DNA of 6,738 nt from Gammaproteobacteria bacterium. Lineage in GTDB: Bacteria > Pseudomonadota > Gammaproteobacteria > Enterobacterales > Psychrobiaceae. The notes beneath the pieces were generated by a model that worked only from the letters and a program-made list of their open reading frames with translations, searched no databases and had not been told where the DNA came from. The stretch covers positions 1 to 6,738 of the forward strand of contig JABSRS010000192.1 in assembly GCA_013214885.1 (NCBI GenBank), in the 5' to 3' direction. A program made the position numbers and the translations under genes. Within the stretch, counting starts at the first letter, position 1. Every line of letters begins with the position of its first letter. Below are positions 1 through 5,412 of the stretch, in pieces.

Positions 1-257
1 GAATCCCAACGCACGTTCATCCCGATTTTAACGAAACAGGTTACAATGCCCGTGTCTTGACATAATGGCCGGTGCCCTTCTGCTGACATCCGCGAATTAA
101 TTAATATCTGGGCGATGGCATCCTTGGCCGGTTTACTTTCTTCACTGTGGTAGGCTTTTGCCATCGCATCAATAAAATCTTTAGGATGATAAAAAGAAAT
201 ATATTGTAAGGCATCCTCGATACTATCGATAAAGTCTGATTTTTTTATTACGGTCAT
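1..257 (-). CDS. fumA: Fumarate hydratase, class I (N-terminal part, cut by left window edge)
   Basis: Reading the minus strand from the ATG at 257-255 gives 85 codons with no stop before the edge, beginning MTVIKKSDFIDSIEDALQYI. The stretch around residues 50-71 (AQILINSR, then GHRPLCQDTGI) is characteristic of the iron-sulfur fumarases. Cys66 in the LCQDTG motif corresponds to the first cysteine ligand of the catalytic [4Fe-4S] cluster. The enzyme reversibly hydrates fumarate to malate in the cytosolic TCA cycle and is oxygen- and superoxide-sensitive. The start is well placed relative to the family and has an AGGGG ribosome binding site at 270-266, 8 nt upstream. The N-terminus is the short form seen in the roughly 500-residue class I enzymes of Pseudomonas and Shewanella, shorter than E. 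coli FumA. The symbol fumA is used in the broad sense because class I paralogues cannot be told apart from this fragment. The remaining 80% or so lies outside the window. It is divergent from pabB. Confidence 0.93.
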   Translation of the reverse strand, partial: MTVIKKSDFIDSIEDALQYISFYHPKDFIDAMAKAYHSEESKPAKDAIAQILINSRMSAEGHRPLCQDTGIVTCFVKIGMNVRWD

Positions 258-265
258 TTATGTAT

Positions 266-317
266 CCCCTGTGTTACTTTCCACCTTGGATATTAATCGG
301 TGGTAAAGCCTGCTCAA
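266..317 (-). promoter_or_regulatory. Candidate fumarase promoter and ribosome binding site
   Basis: On the minus strand a TTGAGC hexamer (317-312) lies 16 nt from TAATAT (295-290), a moderate sigma-70-like pair. It would start transcription near 283, about 26 nt before the ATG. AGGGG at 270-266 is the likely Shine-Dalgarno. The -10 is only a 4/6 match, so the assignment is tentative. An imperfect inverted repeat (277-308) brackets the -10. Confidence 0.35.
277..308. repeat. Imperfect inverted repeat around the putative fumarase -10
   Basis: The left arm CTTTCCACC (277-285) and right arm GGTGGTAAAG (299-308) are reverse complements apart from one extra base in the right arm, separated by 13 bp. 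The symmetry brackets the proposed -10 hexamer of the fumarase gene, a sensible place for a repressor. It could also be chance, since only nine pairs match. I do not recognise it as a known regulator site. Confidence 0.35.
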
Positions 318-330
318 AACAGCTTTCATT

Positions 331-360
331 GTTTCAGTATTATTATGATAAGGCTATAAT
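331..360 (+). promoter_or_regulatory. Candidate pabB promoter
   Basis: A perfect TATAAT (-10) sits at 355-360. The best-placed -35 is weak: GTTTCA at 331-336 with 18-nt spacing, matching half of the consensus. Transcription would start near 367, leaving a leader of about 53 nt before pabB. No TG extension precedes the -10, so an activator or another -35 may be involved. Confidence 0.45.
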
Positions 361-370
361 ACTCTGGTTA

Positions 371-392
371 TTTGTTACCCGCTACTAGCAAA
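371..392 (+). repeat. Inverted repeat (possible hairpin) in pabB leader
   Basis: TTTGTTA (371-377) and TAGCAAA (386-392) can pair over seven positions, six Watson-Crick and one U-G, with an 8-nt loop. It lies just downstream of the predicted pabB start point and ends about 18 nt before the ribosome binding site. It may be an operator or an mRNA stem-loop. No U-tract follows, so it is not an intrinsic terminator. Confidence 0.35.
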
Positions 393-419
393 ACCGCGGA
401 TTTTCGTTAAAAGGTTAAA

Positions 420-1790
420 ATGTCTACAAACTTACATATTAAATCAATGGCTATTGATCTTAACGCTCGTCAGTTTTTCAATAAAATATCAAGCTTGCCT
501 TGGGCGATGTTACTTGACTCTGGCACGAGTGGTCATATCGATAGTCAATTTGATATTATGGTCAGCCACCCTGTTGTTACATTAACGACCATTGGTGATA
601 AAACCATCATAGAACAACCTGGTAGCGGCAATAAGCAAACGTCTTTCGACGATCCGTTAGCTCTGGTTGAGCAATCGTTAAACGCGCACATCGACTGTAC
701 AATACCGTGCGATTTGCCGTTTAGTGGCGGAGCCTTAGGGTATTTTAGCTATGATTTAGGTCGTCGATTTGAGCCATTGGCCCAACAAGCGGTTCAAGAC
801 ATTCCATTACCCGAAATGGCGATTGGAATATATCGCCATGCGATTATTTTTGACCGTCATCAACAACAAGTCTGGTTAGTCAGTCGCAGTACTAAAGCGC
901 AACATCTAGCGTATCTAGCATTGGTCAATTCAATGAATTCACCCAGTGATACGCCTTTTAAACTGACGTCGCCATGGCAACATCAAATAAAAAAAAGTGA
1001 CTACCGCAAACAATTTAATCAGATTCAACAATACTTGCTCAGCGGCGACTGTTATCAAATTAACTACACTCAGCGTTTTGAAGCTCCCTATCAAGGCAAC
1101 GAATATCAAGCTTACCTTGAATTGTGTCACCATAACGAAATGCCATTCAGTGCTTTTTTGCGGCTTGATCAAGGGACAATTATCAGTGTGTCACCAGAAC
1201 GCTTTATTCGCAGTATTGATGGCAATATTGACGCCAAGCCAATTAAAGGCACCCGGCCTCGCGGTGACACCCAGTCAGCAGATCAGCAACTTGGTGAGGA
1301 GCTACTTAACAGTTCAAAGGACCGCGCTGAAAATCTCATGATTGTCGATCTACTGCGTAATGATATTGGCCGTTGTGCCGCCCCAGGCTCTGTCACCGTG
1401 CCCAAGCTATTTGATCTTGAAAGTTTTCCTGGCGTGCATCATTTAGTGAGTACTGTTGAGGCTAAATTAGCCGGAGATAAAACCCTATTTGATTTGTTAC
1501 GCGGTGCTTTCCCTGGTGGCTCAATAACGGGGGCGCCAAAAATAAGAGCGATGAATATCATTGATCAACTTGAACCCCAACGCCGCTCGATATATTGTGG
1601 ATCAATAGGCTATATCAGCGCTGATAACAAAATGGACACCAGTATCACCATCAGAACACTACTGTGTTTAGATAATAAAATATTTTGTTGGGCTGGCGGT
1701 GGCATCGTCGCAGATTCAGTGTGTGAGGAAGAATATCAGGAATGTTTTGATAAGCTCGCAAAAATACTCCCTGTATTAACCAATATGTAA
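420..1790 (+). CDS. pabB: Aminodeoxychorismate synthase component I (PabB)
   Basis: A 456-residue chorismate-using enzyme that, with the glutaminase PabA (not in this window), converts chorismate and glutamine-derived ammonia to 4-amino-4-deoxychorismate, the precursor of p-aminobenzoate and folate. It resembles E. coli PabB (about 453 residues) along its length. The N-terminal domain carries SGGALGYFSYDLGRRFE (102-118). The chorismate-binding domain has SGDCYQINYTQRF (208-220), SPERF (258-262), DRAENLMIVDLLRNDIGR (301-318), FPGGSITGAPKIRAM (364-378) and GGGIVADS (426-433). The PIKGT motif at 274-278 carries Lys276, the lysine that distinguishes ADC synthases from anthranilate synthase (PIAGT). 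The ATG at 420 has AAGG at 411-414, 5 nt upstream; the next ATG (447) has no ribosome binding site. It is followed after 8 nt by nudL, an order also found in E. coli. No truncation or missing motif was seen. Confidence 0.97.
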   Translation: MSTNLHIKSMAIDLNARQFFNKISSLPWAMLLDSGTSGHIDSQFDIMVSHPVVTLTTIGDKTIIEQPGSGNKQTSFDDPLALVEQSLNAHIDCTIPCDLPFSGGALGYFSYDLGRRFEPLAQQAVQDIPLPEMAIGIYRHAIIFDRHQQQVWLVSRSTKAQHLAYLALVNSMNSPSDTPFKLTSPWQHQIKKSDYRKQFNQIQQYLLSGDCYQINYTQRFEAPYQGNEYQAYLELCHHNEMPFSAFLRLDQGTIISVSPERFIRSIDGNIDAKPIKGTRPRGDTQSADQQLGEELLNSSKDRAENLMIVDLLRNDIGRCAAPGSVTVPKLFDLESFPGVHHLVSTVEAKLAGDKTLFDLLRGAFPGGSITGAPKIRAMNIIDQLEPQRRSIYCGSIGYISADNKMDTSITIRTLLCLDNKIFCWAGGGIVADSVCEEEYQECFDKLAKILPVLTNM

Positions 1791-1798
1791 GGATACTA

Positions 1799-2368
1799 AT
1801 GACTAGAGATCAATTAATTGCTCGGTTTAATTTAAAACAGTTAGTGTGGCAAGATAATTGTCTAAACAATGGTCAGTCATTGCGCCCTAGTGCGGTCTTA
1901 ATTCCGTTGGTCGAACGCAATGGCACGGTTAATGTTTTACTCACTAAGCGCAGTGCTAACTTGCGTCATCATCCCAATCAAATTAGTTTTCCTGGTGGTA
2001 AATATGAGCAAACAGATCAAAGTTTGAGGATGACCGCTATTCGAGAAACCAATGAAGAATTGGGGATAGCAATTGAGAAAATTGCGATCTTCGGTCAGCT
2101 TCCCAGCCATCAAACGATCACGGGCTTTCATGTCACCCCTTATATCGGGTTCATTGACCAAGACTATCAAGCGATTGTGGATCCAGGAGAGGTTGCTGAG
2201 CTTTTTGAAATCCCATTAAATCAGTTATTAACTAATTCTGACCATTTCTCGTTAATGATTTACCGCAAAAAAGTGATGCACCAAGTTTATTTTAAGCCAA
2301 CCTCGGGTAAAGCAATTTGGGGAATAACAGCCGCTATTTTGGAACAGTTGAAGCGATTACTCCATTAA
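1799..2368 (+). CDS. nudL: Nudix hydrolase, CoA pyrophosphatase type (NudL)
   Basis: A 189-residue Nudix protein of the NudL/UPF0035 type, predicted to cleave CoA and derivatives to 3',5'-ADP and 4'-phosphopantetheine in a Mg/Mn-dependent reaction. The family leader LLTKRSANLRHHPNQISFPGG spans 47-67. The Nudix box follows at 66-90 and ends in RETNEELGI (82-90), whose Arg82, Glu83, Glu86 and Glu87 are the expected catalytic and metal-binding residues. The box has the one-residue-longer spacing (Asp73) typical of NudL rather than MutT. GFHVTPYIGFI (109-119) and the C-terminal WGITAAI (174-180) also match the family. Asn60 stands where the CoA-Nudix signature usually has glycine. An AAGGA site at 1789-1793 overlaps the pabB stop codon, so translation is probably coupled to pabB. 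The last 12 bp overlap the convergent membrane-protein gene. Assignment is by motif; substrate preference is inferred from the family. Confidence 0.93.
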   Translation: MTRDQLIARFNLKQLVWQDNCLNNGQSLRPSAVLIPLVERNGTVNVLLTKRSANLRHHPNQISFPGGKYEQTDQSLRMTAIRETNEELGIAIEKIAIFGQLPSHQTITGFHVTPYIGFIDQDYQAIVDPGEVAELFEIPLNQLLTNSDHFSLMIYRKKVMHQVYFKPTSGKAIWGITAAILEQLKRLLH

Positions 2369-2710
2369 TGGCTGCCAAATTGTTAACACCGCAATGGCCA
2401 CAGCAGCCACCGTGAATAATAACACCTGAGCGACCCAACCAGACTGTTGATCAGTTCTTCTAACGTACCAATTGCCAAATATCGCGACAAAACTGATCCC
2501 TGCGCAAAACCATAACAACAACATAATTTTATCATAAACGATTGCTAACCAGTGTTGGCGCACTTCAATTTGATGGATCTTAGTGAGCAAGGTACTCATT
2601 TCAGGCCTGGCCTCATGAAATAATAGCAAAGACCATAATAAAACCCCCCACCCGACTAAAGTAAGCGCTGTTACCACTAAATGAAAAAAATCACTGGTCT
2701 TAATAACCAT
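2357..2710 (-). CDS. Uncharacterised small inner-membrane protein with three predicted helices
   Basis: A 117-residue protein I cannot assign to a named family. Hydrophobic stretches at about 10-31 (rich in Leu, Val, Trp), 61-82 and 93-113 look like three transmembrane helices. A polar segment (32-60) separates the first two, and a short loop with the basic pair YVRR (82-85) separates the last two. No cleavable signal peptide, cysteine pair or metal motif is evident. The reading frame uses ordinary codons and has its own start signals. GGTGA at 2722-2718 lies 7 nt before the ATG, with a further AAGGA abutting it, and there is a candidate promoter upstream. The 3' end overlaps nudL by 12 bp tail to tail, and it is divergent from asnS. 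I consider it a real gene because its start region, hydrophobic pattern and gap-filling position agree; function is unknown. Confidence 0.8.
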   Translation of the reverse strand: MVIKTSDFFHLVVTALTLVGWGVLLWSLLLFHEARPEMSTLLTKIHQIEVRQHWLAIVYDKIMLLLWFCAGISFVAIFGNWYVRRTDQQSGWVAQVLLFTVAAVAIAVLTIWQPLME

Positions 2711-2717
2711 TCCTTAT

Positions 2718-2722
2718 TCACC
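2718..2722 (-). promoter_or_regulatory. Ribosome binding site of the small membrane protein gene
   Basis: GGTGA on the minus strand, 7 nt before the ATG at 2710-2708, fits the 3' part of the consensus AGGAGGTGA. A second purine run, AAGGA (2715-2711), touches the start codon and is too close to serve it. The pair supports the chosen start over any internal one. Confidence 0.5.
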
Positions 2723-2754
2723 ATCCCCGATGTTGTAATCTACGACTGGTTATA

Positions 2755-2782
2755 ATTATAGCTTATCTCATCATATTGTTTA
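2755..2782 (-). promoter_or_regulatory. Candidate promoter of the small membrane protein gene
   Basis: On the minus strand a perfect TATAAT (2760-2755) is preceded, with 16-nt spacing, by TAAACA (2782-2777), a 4/6 match to TTGACA. The predicted start near 2748 gives a leader of about 38 nt. The -10 is one half of the palindrome TATAATTATA (2751-2760), so the same ten bases also present a perfect -10 to the plus strand. Confidence 0.4.
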
Positions 2783-2899
2783 TTTGCTGGTGGTTTTTTG
2801 CGCTCTATCAAGCTAATACTGTTACAATTGCGTTTTTTTACGCGCTGAGCCTTGTTTATTCGTGTTAGGTAAGTAGTATTGGCGTGTTAATTTATTTTT

Positions 2900-2903
2900 G
2901 GAG
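2900..2903 (+). promoter_or_regulatory. asnS: Ribosome binding site that fixes the asnS start
   Basis: GGAG at 2900-2903 is 9 nt before the ATG at 2913. The in-frame TTG at 2898 overlaps this site and has no site of its own, so the ATG is the real start. Confidence 0.75.
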
Positions 2904-2912
2904 TATTTATCG

Positions 2913-4313
2913 ATGAGTTTGGCGACTGTTGCCGATATAATTAAGGGAAAAATTCCCGTTGGCGAAATAGCATCTGTGAATGGCTGGGTCCGTACCCGTC
3001 GCGATTCTAAAGCAGGGATTTCTTTCTTAGCAATTTATGACGGATCATGTTTTGATCCTGTCCAGGCTGTTATTGAAAATACTCTCGAAAATTACACGAG
3101 TGATGTGTTGAATTTGACGGCAGGTTGTTCAGTGAAAGTGACTGGCAAAGTTTTTGCGTCTATGGGCAAAGGTCAATCGTTCGAACTTCAAGCCACTAAA
3201 GTTGAAGTTTACGGTTTTGTCGATGATCCAGACACGTACCCAATGTCAGCGAAACGTCACAGTATTGAGTTTTTAAGAGAAGTTGCTCACCTACGCCCAC
3301 GTACCAATATTATTGGTGCTGTTGCACGGGTAAGAAACACCTTGTCTCAAGCGATTCATCGTTTTTATCACGAGCAAGGTTTCCTATGGGTCAGTACACC
3401 GATCCTAACTGGCAGTGACTGTGAAGGTGCTGGTGAAATGTTCCGTGTTAGTACCCTTGATATGGAAAACCTGCCTCTGACAGACCAAGGTAAAGTCGAT
3501 TACAATCAAGACTTCTTTGGTAAAGAGACCTTCTTGACGGTATCAGGTCAGCTAAACGCTGAAACCTATGCCAGTGCATTGAGCAAGGTTTATACCTTTG
3601 GCCCGACTTTCCGTGCTGAGAACTCAAACACTACGCGTCACCTTGCTGAATTTTGGATGGTTGAACCAGAGATTGCTTTTGCTGACTTATCAGATGCCGC
3701 AGATCTTGCAGAGCAGATGCTTAAATACGTCTTTAAAGCGGTGTTAGACGAGCGTCCTGATGACATGGCCTTTTTTGCCCAACGTGTTGATAAAGAGTGT
3801 ATCACTCGTTTAGAAAATATGGTTGAGCGTGATTTTGTGCGGATGGACTATACCGATGCCATCGAAATCCTAAAGAATTGTGGCAAGAAATTCGAATACC
3901 CTGTTGAATGGGGTGTCGATTTACAATCAGAACACGAGCGTTACCTTGCTGAAGTTCATGTTGGCGGTCCTGTCATTCTGCAAAACTATCCAAAGGACAT
4001 TAAAGCATTTTATATGCGAATGAACGATGATGGTAAAACAGTGGCGGCAATGGACGTTTTAGCACCAGGTATTGGTGAGATCATTGGTGGTGCTCAGCGT
4101 GAAGAACGTCTTGATGTTCTTGATGCCCGGATGCTTGAAATGAATATCGATCCAAAAGATATGTGGTGGTATCGTGACTTACGCCGTTACGGGACTGTGC
4201 CTCATGCTGGTTTTGGTCTTGGCTTTGAGCGTTTGGTATCTTATGTGACAGGTGTTCAGAACATCCGTGACGTAATCCCATTCCCACGTGCGCCGCGCAG
4301 TGCGAATTTCTAA
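2913..4313 (+). CDS. asnS: Asparaginyl-tRNA synthetase
   Basis: A 466-residue class IIb aminoacyl-tRNA synthetase that charges tRNA-Asn with asparagine using ATP in the cytosol. It has the same length as the E. coli enzyme and is collinear with it. The N-terminal OB-fold anticodon-binding domain covers about 20-100 ([20 protein letters not shown] at 23-42). Class II motif 1 lies around 140-163, ending in WVSTP. Motif 2 is [20 protein letters not shown] (233-252), with Arg234 and Glu236 for ATP and substrate contacts. Motif 3 is [10 protein letters not shown] (433-442), with the ATP-binding Arg440. The asparagine-specific rather than aspartate-specific assignment rests on the full-length match to bacterial AsnRS. 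An upstream in-frame TTG would add five residues (MEYLS) but sits inside the ribosome binding site and is rejected. The gene is monocistronic: a strong terminator follows after 37 bp, and both neighbours lie on the opposite strand. Confidence 0.98.
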   Translation: MSLATVADIIKGKIPVGEIASVNGWVRTRRDSKAGISFLAIYDGSCFDPVQAVIENTLENYTSDVLNLTAGCSVKVTGKVFASMGKGQSFELQATKVEVYGFVDDPDTYPMSAKRHSIEFLREVAHLRPRTNIIGAVARVRNTLSQAIHRFYHEQGFLWVSTPILTGSDCEGAGEMFRVSTLDMENLPLTDQGKVDYNQDFFGKETFLTVSGQLNAETYASALSKVYTFGPTFRAENSNTTRHLAEFWMVEPEIAFADLSDAADLAEQMLKYVFKAVLDERPDDMAFFAQRVDKECITRLENMVERDFVRMDYTDAIEILKNCGKKFEYPVEWGVDLQSEHERYLAEVHVGGPVILQNYPKDIKAFYMRMNDDGKTVAAMDVLAPGIGEIIGGAQREERLDVLDARMLEMNIDPKDMWWYRDLRRYGTVPHAGFGLGFERLVSYVTGVQNIRDVIPFPRAPRSANF

Positions 4314-4322
4314 GTAGCTGGC

Positions 4323-4338
4323 ACCGAGACATATCGGT
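4323..4338 (+). repeat. Small hairpin between asnS and its terminator
   Basis: ACCGA (4323-4327) and TCGGT (4334-4338) form a perfect 5-bp stem with a 6-nt loop, 9 bp after the asnS stop. No T-run follows. It may stabilise the mRNA end or be incidental. Confidence 0.35.
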
Positions 4339-4350
4339 CGTCCTGAACAT

Positions 4351-4378
4351 AAACGGCTCCTTAGGGAGCCGTTTTTTT
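4351..4378 (+). terminator. Rho-independent terminator of asnS
   Basis: AAACGGCTCC (4351-4360) pairs perfectly with GGAGCCGTTT (4365-4374) around the loop TTAG. The stem is GC-rich, and its 3' side runs into seven Ts (4372-4378). It ends asnS transcription. On the other strand the stem is followed by only three Ts, so it may stop the convergent ydjA transcript less efficiently; no separate terminator for that gene is visible. Confidence 0.93.
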
Positions 4379-4398
4379 ATTCAAGATTATCGCTGTTG

Positions 4399-4953
4399 CT
4401 AATCCCAATAAATCACTTTGTCTGCTAGCTTAGTTGTCTTGTGCGCATGACTGTCACACAAATCAGTCCCTAGATACAAGAAGCCTACTATTTCATCCTC
4501 AATACCTAAACCAAGCTTGTCACGGACTAGCTCATCACGAGCAAAATCACCAGTACGCCAAATTCCACCGAATCCCATCGCCAAAGCGGCCTGTTGCATC
4601 GAGAACAAGGCACACCCTGCCGACTGTATCTGCTCGACCCAGGGCACCTTGGGATGTTCTTTATATTTGGTGATGACCGTAATGACCGTTGGTGCCCGCA
4701 TTGGCATATTACGCGCTTTGTCGATTTTTGCTGGCTCAGCATCGTTAAACGTGGCAGCTTGGGCAAAAATATCACCAAGTTTGGCCCGCCCTGCTCCTGT
4801 CATCACGATAAATTGCCACGGTTGTAATCCGCCATGGTCGGGAGCCCGCACCCCAATTTGCAACAGTTGTTCCAGTTGTGATTGACTTGGGCCTGGCTCA
4901 CTTAATTTACCGCTCGAATGGCGGTTATTTAAAAACTCAATAACTTGCGACAT
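4399..4953 (-). CDS. ydjA: Nitroreductase family protein, YdjA-like flavoenzyme
   Basis: A 184-residue member of the nitroreductase superfamily, closest in my reading to E. coli YdjA (183 residues), a minimal FMN-binding, probably homodimeric NAD(P)H oxidoreductase whose physiological substrate is unclear. Family blocks are present in order: NNRHSSGKL (9-17) for FMN phosphate contacts, VRAPDHGGLQPWQF (35-48), KARNMPMRAP (79-88), KVPWVEQIQSAGCA (102-115), GFGGIWRTG (127-135) and IVGFLYLGT (155-163). Its ATG shares one base with the hinT stop codon (TAATG), and its GGTGG ribosome binding site at 4962-4958 lies inside hinT, so translation is probably coupled. It is convergent with asnS, ending 20 bp beyond the asnS terminator. 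It appears complete. The link to hinT is transcriptional; a shared biochemical role is not shown by sequence. Confidence 0.92.
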   Translation of the reverse strand: MSQVIEFLNNRHSSGKLSEPGPSQSQLEQLLQIGVRAPDHGGLQPWQFIVMTGAGRAKLGDIFAQAATFNDAEPAKIDKARNMPMRAPTVITVITKYKEHPKVPWVEQIQSAGCALFSMQQAALAMGFGGIWRTGDFARDELVRDKLGLGIEDEIVGFLYLGTDLCDSHAHKTTKLADKVIYWD

Positions 4954-5300
4954 TAATCCACCATAGTTCCAAGTTGACGACCACCCAAAAGATGCATATG
5001 AACATGGTAAACTTCCTGACGCCCATGATCTTTACAATTAATGATTAACCGGTAACCATCCTCACTAATTCCTTCGTCTTTTGCTAGTTTAGCAGCTACC
5101 GTGATCATTCGACCCAGCGCAGCTTCGTCCTCAGCAACCACATCATCAATGGTCGGAATAATTTTGTTTGGTACAATTAAAATATGAGTCGGTGTTTTAG
5201 GGGTTATATCTCTAAATGCGGTGACTAATTCATCTTGATAAAGAATATCCGCAGGGATTTCTTTGGCCACAATCTTACTAAATAATGTCTCGTTGCTCAT
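4953..5300 (-). CDS. hinT: HIT-family purine nucleoside phosphoramidase (HinT)
   Basis: A 115-residue histidine-triad protein resembling E. coli HinT (119 residues). It is expected to hydrolyse AMP-N-linked phosphoramidates and aminoacyl- or lipoyl-adenylate-like compounds as a cytosolic homodimer. The N-terminus [20 protein letters not shown] (4-23), [16 protein letters not shown] (29-44) and [10 protein letters not shown] (80-89) match the family. The catalytic triad motif [10 protein letters not shown] (98-107) supplies His99, His101 (nucleophile) and His103. The C-terminus, GTMVD, is about four residues shorter than in E. coli, and the stop codon overlaps the next start. AGGAG at 5312-5308, 7 nt before the ATG, supports the start. 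It is the first gene of a two-gene unit with ydjA and divergent from the M61 peptidase gene. Confidence 0.96.
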   Translation of the reverse strand: MSNETLFSKIVAKEIPADILYQDELVTAFRDITPKTPTHILIVPNKIIPTIDDVVAEDEAALGRMITVAAKLAKDEGISEDGYRLIINCKDHGRQEVYHVHMHLLGGRQLGTMVD

Positions 5301-5331
5301 GTGGAGACTCCTAACAAGTTACAGAAATTTC

Positions 5332-5362
5332 ATCATAGCAGTTTTATACTAGTCCTCAGCAA
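5332..5362 (-). promoter_or_regulatory. Candidate hinT promoter
   Basis: On the minus strand TATGAT (5337-5332, 5/6 match) follows TTGCTG (5362-5357) with a long 19-nt spacer. The start would fall near 5325, giving a leader of about 25 nt. The alternative -10 TATAAA (upstream on the same strand) lacks a well-spaced -35. Tentative. Confidence 0.3.
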
Positions 5363-5374
5363 AAAAATCAGTAA

Positions 5375-5387
5375 AATAGCAGCTATT
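5375..5387. repeat. 13-bp perfect palindrome upstream of the M61 peptidase gene
   Basis: AATAGC and GCTATT flank a single central A, forming a perfect two-fold symmetric site 25 bp before the peptidase ATG. Seven of its bases (ATAGCAG) recur directly at 5335-5341, about four helical turns away. This could be an operator; I do not recognise the binding protein. Confidence 0.35.
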
Positions 5388-5412
5388 ACTCATTAATAAG
5401 CAAGGTATTGTT

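Larger units (their letters stand above)
2751..2912 (+). promoter_or_regulatory. asnS upstream region; promoter not resolved
   Basis: A plus-strand TATAAT lies at 2751-2756 but has no -35 at normal spacing (TTGTAA at 2733-2738 is only 12 nt away). Use of it would give asnS a leader of about 150 nt. A nearer, weaker candidate is TTGTTT (2852-2857) with 16-nt spacing to TAGTAT (2874-2879). A short GCGT/ACGC stem around a six-T loop occurs at 2830-2843. I see no leader peptide rich in Asn codons and no attenuator-like terminator. No gene was found here. Confidence 0.3.

Noticed and set aside
939..1341. Alternative frames on both strands inside pabB
   Set aside because: The pabB frame is collinear with E. 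coli PabB throughout this segment, so these are shadows.
2898..2912. In-frame TTG start giving a five-residue longer AsnRS
   Set aside because: The TTG overlaps the GGAG that serves the ATG at 2913, has no site of its own, and the ATG gives the usual 466-residue length.
2761..2912. T-box or peptide attenuator in the asnS leader
   Set aside because: No Asn-rich leader peptide, no T-box-like conserved motif and no terminator-type hairpin with a T-run were found.
4081..4350. Minus-strand open frame of 89 codons rich in His and Gln
   Set aside because: Antisense to the conserved end of asnS, including motif 3, and starts within the asnS terminator region.
4434..4885. Several plus-strand frames of about 80-120 codons
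   Set aside because: They are antisense to the ydjA-like gene, with unnatural compositions (rich in Cys, His, Pro, Arg), and are best explained as shadows.
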